From Sediminibacterium ginsengisoli (GTDB taxonomy: Bacteria; Bacteroidota; Bacteroidia; Chitinophagales; Chitinophagaceae), in NCBI GenBank assembly GCA_943326215.1, contig CALPSK010000020.1, positions 1 through 8,903 on the forward strand: 8,903 nt of DNA. Reading direction: 5' to 3'. The position numbers and the translations under genes are program-made. Under the pieces are notes generated by a model. The model worked only from the letters and a program-made list of their open reading frames with translations. It was not told where the DNA came from and made no database searches. Within the stretch, counting starts at the first letter, position 1; the number at the start of each line of letters is the position of its first letter. Below, one piece after another: positions 6,074 to 8,903 of this stretch.

Positions 6074-7002
6074 CTATTTTTTACATAACCCAATTTTGCT
6101 TCTAAGCTTAAAGTAGCATGAGGCACAGCACGTAAACGCGCTTTGTCTATCAAGCGACCCGTTACTCTACAAATACCATAGGTTTTGTTTTCAATACGCA
6201 TTAAGGCTTTCTCTAAATGGTCTATAAAAGTAATTTGTCTAGAAGCCATTTGACCTAACTGTTCTCTTTCCATGCTAACACTACCATCTTCCATAGTCAT
6301 ATATCTAGCATCGTCATTATCTCCACCTAATTCATCCTTGCGTGTAATAATTCCTTGTAAGTAAACTAATTCTTTTTTTGCAGCATCTAATTTCTTAGAA
6401 ATTAAATCTTTGAACTCTTTTAATTCAGCATCAGAATATTTTACTAAAGTCTCCGTAGATCTTTCCACTTCTTTTCTTCTTTCCATTGGAACATAACCTG
6501 GTTGATAAGGCACACTACTTTTAGCGCCAATTTTTGGAACTTTAATATCTTTTATGGGTTCTGCTACTTTACGCACTGGTTTTACAGGAGGCGTTGGAAT
6601 TTTTGGAACCGGCTTTGCAGGAGGAACATATTTTTCAACTGGCTTAGCGACAGGTTTAACGATTGGTTTTGCTGGCGCCTTTACAGGAACTGCTTTTTTT
6701 ATAGGGGCTTTAATAGGAGTTGCTTTTTTTAAAGGTGCTTTAACGGGTATCGGTTTTTTTACAGGAGCTGCTTTTTTAGGAACCACCTTTTTAACAGGAG
6801 CCGCTTTCTTTGGCGCTACCTTTTTTACTGGAGCCGCTTTTTTAGGCGCTACCTTTTTAGCAGGAACTGCTTTTTTAGGTGCTGCCTTTTTTGCAGGAGC
6901 TACTTTTTTAGCAGGAGCAGCCTTTTTTACGGGTGCCGATTTTTTAGGAGCTGCTTTTTTAGCAGGGGCCGCCTTTTTGGGTGCTGGTTTTTTTGTAGGC
7001 AT
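6061..7002 (-). CDS. TraR/DksA-family protein with Lys/Ala/Pro-rich N-terminal tail
   Basis: The C-terminal half (about 175-305) matches the TraR/DksA family of small proteins that bind RNA polymerase through its secondary channel. It shows a coiled-coil-like helix from about 190 to 220, an acidic turn GGDNDDARYMTMEDG (226-240), a second helix, and 'YGICRVTGRLIDKARLRAVP' (275-294). Only Cys278 remains of the usual four zinc-binding cysteines, a variant I recall from Bacteroidota homologues. The first ~150 residues are almost only Lys, Ala, Pro and Val in PAKKAAPKK-like repeats, resembling histone H1 tails and suggesting DNA or RNA binding (inference). At 313 residues it is about twice the length of a typical DksA. 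The ATG follows the ileS stop by 2 bp, so it is co-transcribed with ileS. Confident on the family; its role in this organism is unknown. Confidence 0.88.
   Translation of the reverse strand: MPTKKPAPKKAAPAKKAAPKKSAPVKKAAPAKKVAPAKKAAPKKAVPAKKVAPKKAAPVKKVAPKKAAPVKKVVPKKAAPVKKPIPVKAPLKKATPIKAPIKKAVPVKAPAKPIVKPVAKPVEKYVPPAKPVPKIPTPPVKPVRKVAEPIKDIKVPKIGAKSSVPYQPGYVPMERRKEVERSTETLVKYSDAELKEFKDLISKKLDAAKKELVYLQGIITRKDELGGDNDDARYMTMEDGSVSMEREQLGQMASRQITFIDHLEKALMRIENKTYGICRVTGRLIDKARLRAVPHATLSLEAKLGYVKNSSDQ
6754..6885 (-). repeat. Four 33-bp coding repeats in the Lys/Ala/Pro tail
   Basis: Residues 40-83 of the TraR/DksA-like protein are four consecutive 11-residue units: AAPKKAVPAKK, VAPKKAAPVKK, VAPKKAAPVKK and VVPKKAAPVKK. 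In DNA these are 33-bp units starting at 6754, 6787, 6820 and 6853 (plus coordinates). Shorter related motifs fill the sequence from there to the start codon, and looser Pro/Lys/Val repeats continue to about residue 150. Runs of six or seven A on the coding strand encode the Lys pairs. Confidence 0.85.
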
Positions 7003-7004
7003 AT

Positions 7005-8903
7005 TTATCCTTTTTGTCTAACTGAAATTCTAAGTTTGTGATCATTTATGTCAACTTCTACCCCCTCTTTCAAGACCGGTAGGAAGTCTATTTGGACAGC
7101 GAGAATTTCGCGGCAAATATACCCCGAAAATTGAATAATGGACTCCTTCAAGTCTGTATTATCCTCAATTTCAAGCAAAATCTTGTCTGTAAGCTCAAAA
7201 TTGCTCTCTTTTCTAATGTTTTGGACCCTATTTACCAGCTCTCGAGCATGTCCTTCCTTCAATAACTCGGGGCTAATGGTGATATCCAAGGCCACCGTAA
7301 GGGCATTTTTGACAGCCACGCTCCAGCCAGGTATATCTTCTGCTATAATATCTACCTCATTGATTAGCAAGTCTATAGTCTCTCCCTCAATGTCTAAGGC
7401 CAATTTTCCCTCTTTTTCCAAGCTCGTAATTTGAGCCTGGGTCAAATTGGCAATGACTGCGGAGGCTTGTTTCATTTTGTTACCCAACTTAGCGCCCAAT
7501 AATTTGAAATTGGCTTTTACCTTTTTGCTAATCACCCCCTCGGTCTCTGTTATATAATTAATTTCTTTAACGTTTACCTCGGCTAGTATTAATTCTTCCA
7601 TTAATTCAATGGCCGTTTTCGTGGATGGGTCTAAAACAGGAATAAGTATTTTTTGCAAAGGCTGACGCACTTTGATATTTACTTTTTTACGAATAGATAA
7701 AACCAATGAACAAATATCCTGTGCCATTTGCATTCTTGTCTCTAAAGCAGTATCTATTTTTGTAGTATCTGCAATTGGAAAAGGAGCATGGTGAATAGAA
7801 CTATAATTATGTTTTTTAGTAACGCTGTTTAAATTTCTAAAAACTTGATCGCAGAAAAAGGGTGCAATAGGCGCCATTAATTTTGTAATAGTTTCAATAC
7901 ACTCATATAAGGTTTGATAAGCTGCAATTTTATCTTGGGTATAAGTGCCTTTCCAAAAACGTCTGCGACATAATCTTACATACCAGTTGCTTAAATGCTC
8001 ATCCACAAAAGTTTCAATAGCACGACCTGCAGTGGTAGGCTCGAAATCGTCCATGGAAGTCGTTACTGTTTGCACTAAAGTATGTAAAGAAGAAATGATC
8101 CAACGATCAATCTCTGGTCGCTCAGCTAAAGGAATGGTTTCTTGTTCAAAATGGAAATTATCTACATTGGCATACAAAACAAAAAACTGATAGGTATTGT
8201 ATAAAGTACCAAAGAATTTTCTTTGTACTTCTTGTATTCCAGACATATCAAATTTTAAATTATCCCATGGAGAAGCATTGGTCACTAAATACCAACGCGT
8301 CGCATCAGCACCATATTTTTCAATCGTTTCAAAAGGGTTCACCACATTGCCCAGTCGCTTACTCATCTTGTTACCATTCTTATCCAAGACTAAGCCATTA
8401 CTCATCACCGCCTTATAAGCAACACTATCAAACAGAAGTACACCCAAGGTATGTAAAGTATAAAACCATCCACGTGTTTGGTCTACACCTTCGCAAATAA
8501 AATCGGCAGGGAAGGCTTCTCCTTTATCTATCAAGTCTTTATTTTCAAAAGGGTAATGCCACTGCGCATAAGGCATGGCACCTGAATCAAACCATACGTC
8601 TACTAAATCCGAAACCCGTTTCATAGCTTGACCGCTTGCACTAACTAATTCAATTTGATCCACATAAGGTTTATGTAAATCCACATCTAATTTACCATCC
8701 ACTATTTCTAAATCCACTGCCTTGTTCAAACCTTTTTCTTTGGCAGCTAAAAAACCTTTGGTTAATTCTTCAATCGATCCTATGCAAACTTCCTCTGTTC
8801 CATCTTCTGTTCTCCAAATAGGAAGAGGAGTTCCCCAATAACGGCTACGAGATAAATTCCAGTCCACCATATTTTCCAACCAATTACCAAAACGACCCTC
8901 TCC
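7005..8903 (-). CDS. ileS: Isoleucyl-tRNA synthetase, C-terminal part (5' end outside window)
   Basis: IleRS charges tRNA-Ile with isoleucine in the cytoplasm. The window holds the last 632 residues of a protein I expect to be about 1,100 long; the frame runs off the right edge and the N-terminal HIGH motif is outside. Visible are GEGRFGNWLENMVDWNLSRS at the edge, RYWGTPLPIW, VWFDSGAMPYAQWHYPF, GVDQTRGWFYTLH, and the ATP-binding KMSKR loop (8355-8369) in GNKMSKRLGNVVNPFE. The anticodon-binding helical domain follows (around WYVRLCRRRFWKG). The C-terminal region ends DINDHKLRISVRQKG and has no four-Cys zinc finger, which fits the eukaryote-like type 2 IleRS rather than the E. coli type. The last ~190 codons use Leu and Glu codons quite unlike the rest. 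It is followed after 2 bp by the TraR/DksA-like gene. Confidence 0.96.
   Translation of the reverse strand, partial: GEGRFGNWLENMVDWNLSRSRYWGTPLPIWRTEDGTEEVCIGSIEELTKGFLAAKEKGLNKAVDLEIVDGKLDVDLHKPYVDQIELVSASGQAMKRVSDLVDVWFDSGAMPYAQWHYPFENKDLIDKGEAFPADFICEGVDQTRGWFYTLHTLGVLLFDSVAYKAVMSNGLVLDKNGNKMSKRLGNVVNPFETIEKYGADATRWYLVTNASPWDNLKFDMSGIQEVQRKFFGTLYNTYQFFVLYANVDNFHFEQETIPLAERPEIDRWIISSLHTLVQTVTTSMDDFEPTTAGRAIETFVDEHLSNWYVRLCRRRFWKGTYTQDKIAAYQTLYECIETITKLMAPIAPFFCDQVFRNLNSVTKKHNYSSIHHAPFPIADTTKIDTALETRMQMAQDICSLVLSIRKKVNIKVRQPLQKILIPVLDPSTKTAIELMEELILAEVNVKEINYITETEGVISKKVKANFKLLGAKLGNKMKQASAVIANLTQAQITSLEKEGKLALDIEGETIDLLINEVDIIAEDIPGWSVAVKNALTVALDITISPELLKEGHARELVNRVQNIRKESNFELTDKILLEIEDNTDLKESIIQFSGYICREILAVQIDFLPVLKEGVEVDINDHKLRISVRQKG

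Noticed and set aside
6554..7021. Plus-strand open frame of about 155 residues, rich in Gly/Ala/Phe and hydrophobic, opposite the TraR/DksA-like tail
   Set aside because: It is the mirror image of the Lys/Ala/Pro repeat: the opposite strand of those codons has no stops and reads as Ala/Phe/Leu/Gly. The minus-strand frame has a recognisable domain and operon position; this one has neither.
7138..8500. Several short plus-strand open frames opposite ileS
   Set aside because: They have no recognisable domains and lie wholly inside a strongly conserved ileS reading frame.

Overview
The window is AT-rich chromosomal DNA from a member of the Bacteroidota, most likely Chitinophagaceae-like (the family-level placement is inference). 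Evidence: no start codon has a Shine-Dalgarno-like purine run; TAnnTTTG-type -7 boxes lie a few bases ahead of several genes; a transketolase is split into separate halves; a TraR/DksA-family protein has the CRVTG variant of the zinc-finger site; it sits directly behind an IleRS without a C-terminal zinc finger; and rbfA is joined to a LolC/E-type permease. All genes look like housekeeping functions. I see no phage, insertion sequence, CRISPR array, toxin-antitoxin pair or defence island, and no RNA gene.

Layout. 1-687 (+): the end of a ten-helix EamA/DMT transporter. 760-1323 (-): frr, ribosome recycling factor, convergent with it. 1452-2297 (+): the N-terminal half of a split transketolase, divergent from frr; both have a -7 box close to the start codon. 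2298-2468: an intergenic region with three hairpins; two are tandem copies of one unit with compensatory stem changes, and the third has a T-run and looks like the transketolase terminator. 4028-2469 (-): rbfA followed with no gap by an FtsX/LolC/E-type permease. 4095-5915 (+): an MsbA-type ABC exporter, divergent from rbfA. 5958-5988: a strong bidirectional terminator. 8903-6061 (-): the C-terminal 632 residues of IleRS, then after 2 bp a TraR/DksA-family protein with a long Lys/Ala/Pro tail.

The genes serve translation (frr, rbfA, ileS), sugar-phosphate metabolism (transketolase), envelope transport (permease, exporter) and probably transcription control (TraR/DksA-like). They form several short units rather than one system. 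No new multi-gene system is evident. The most notable signals are the covarying hairpin pair behind the transketolase, an abrupt codon-usage change in the last ~580 bp of ileS, the histone-H1-like tail on the DksA-like protein, tandem 11-12 bp repeats over that gene's stop codon, and the missing C-terminal transketolase half.
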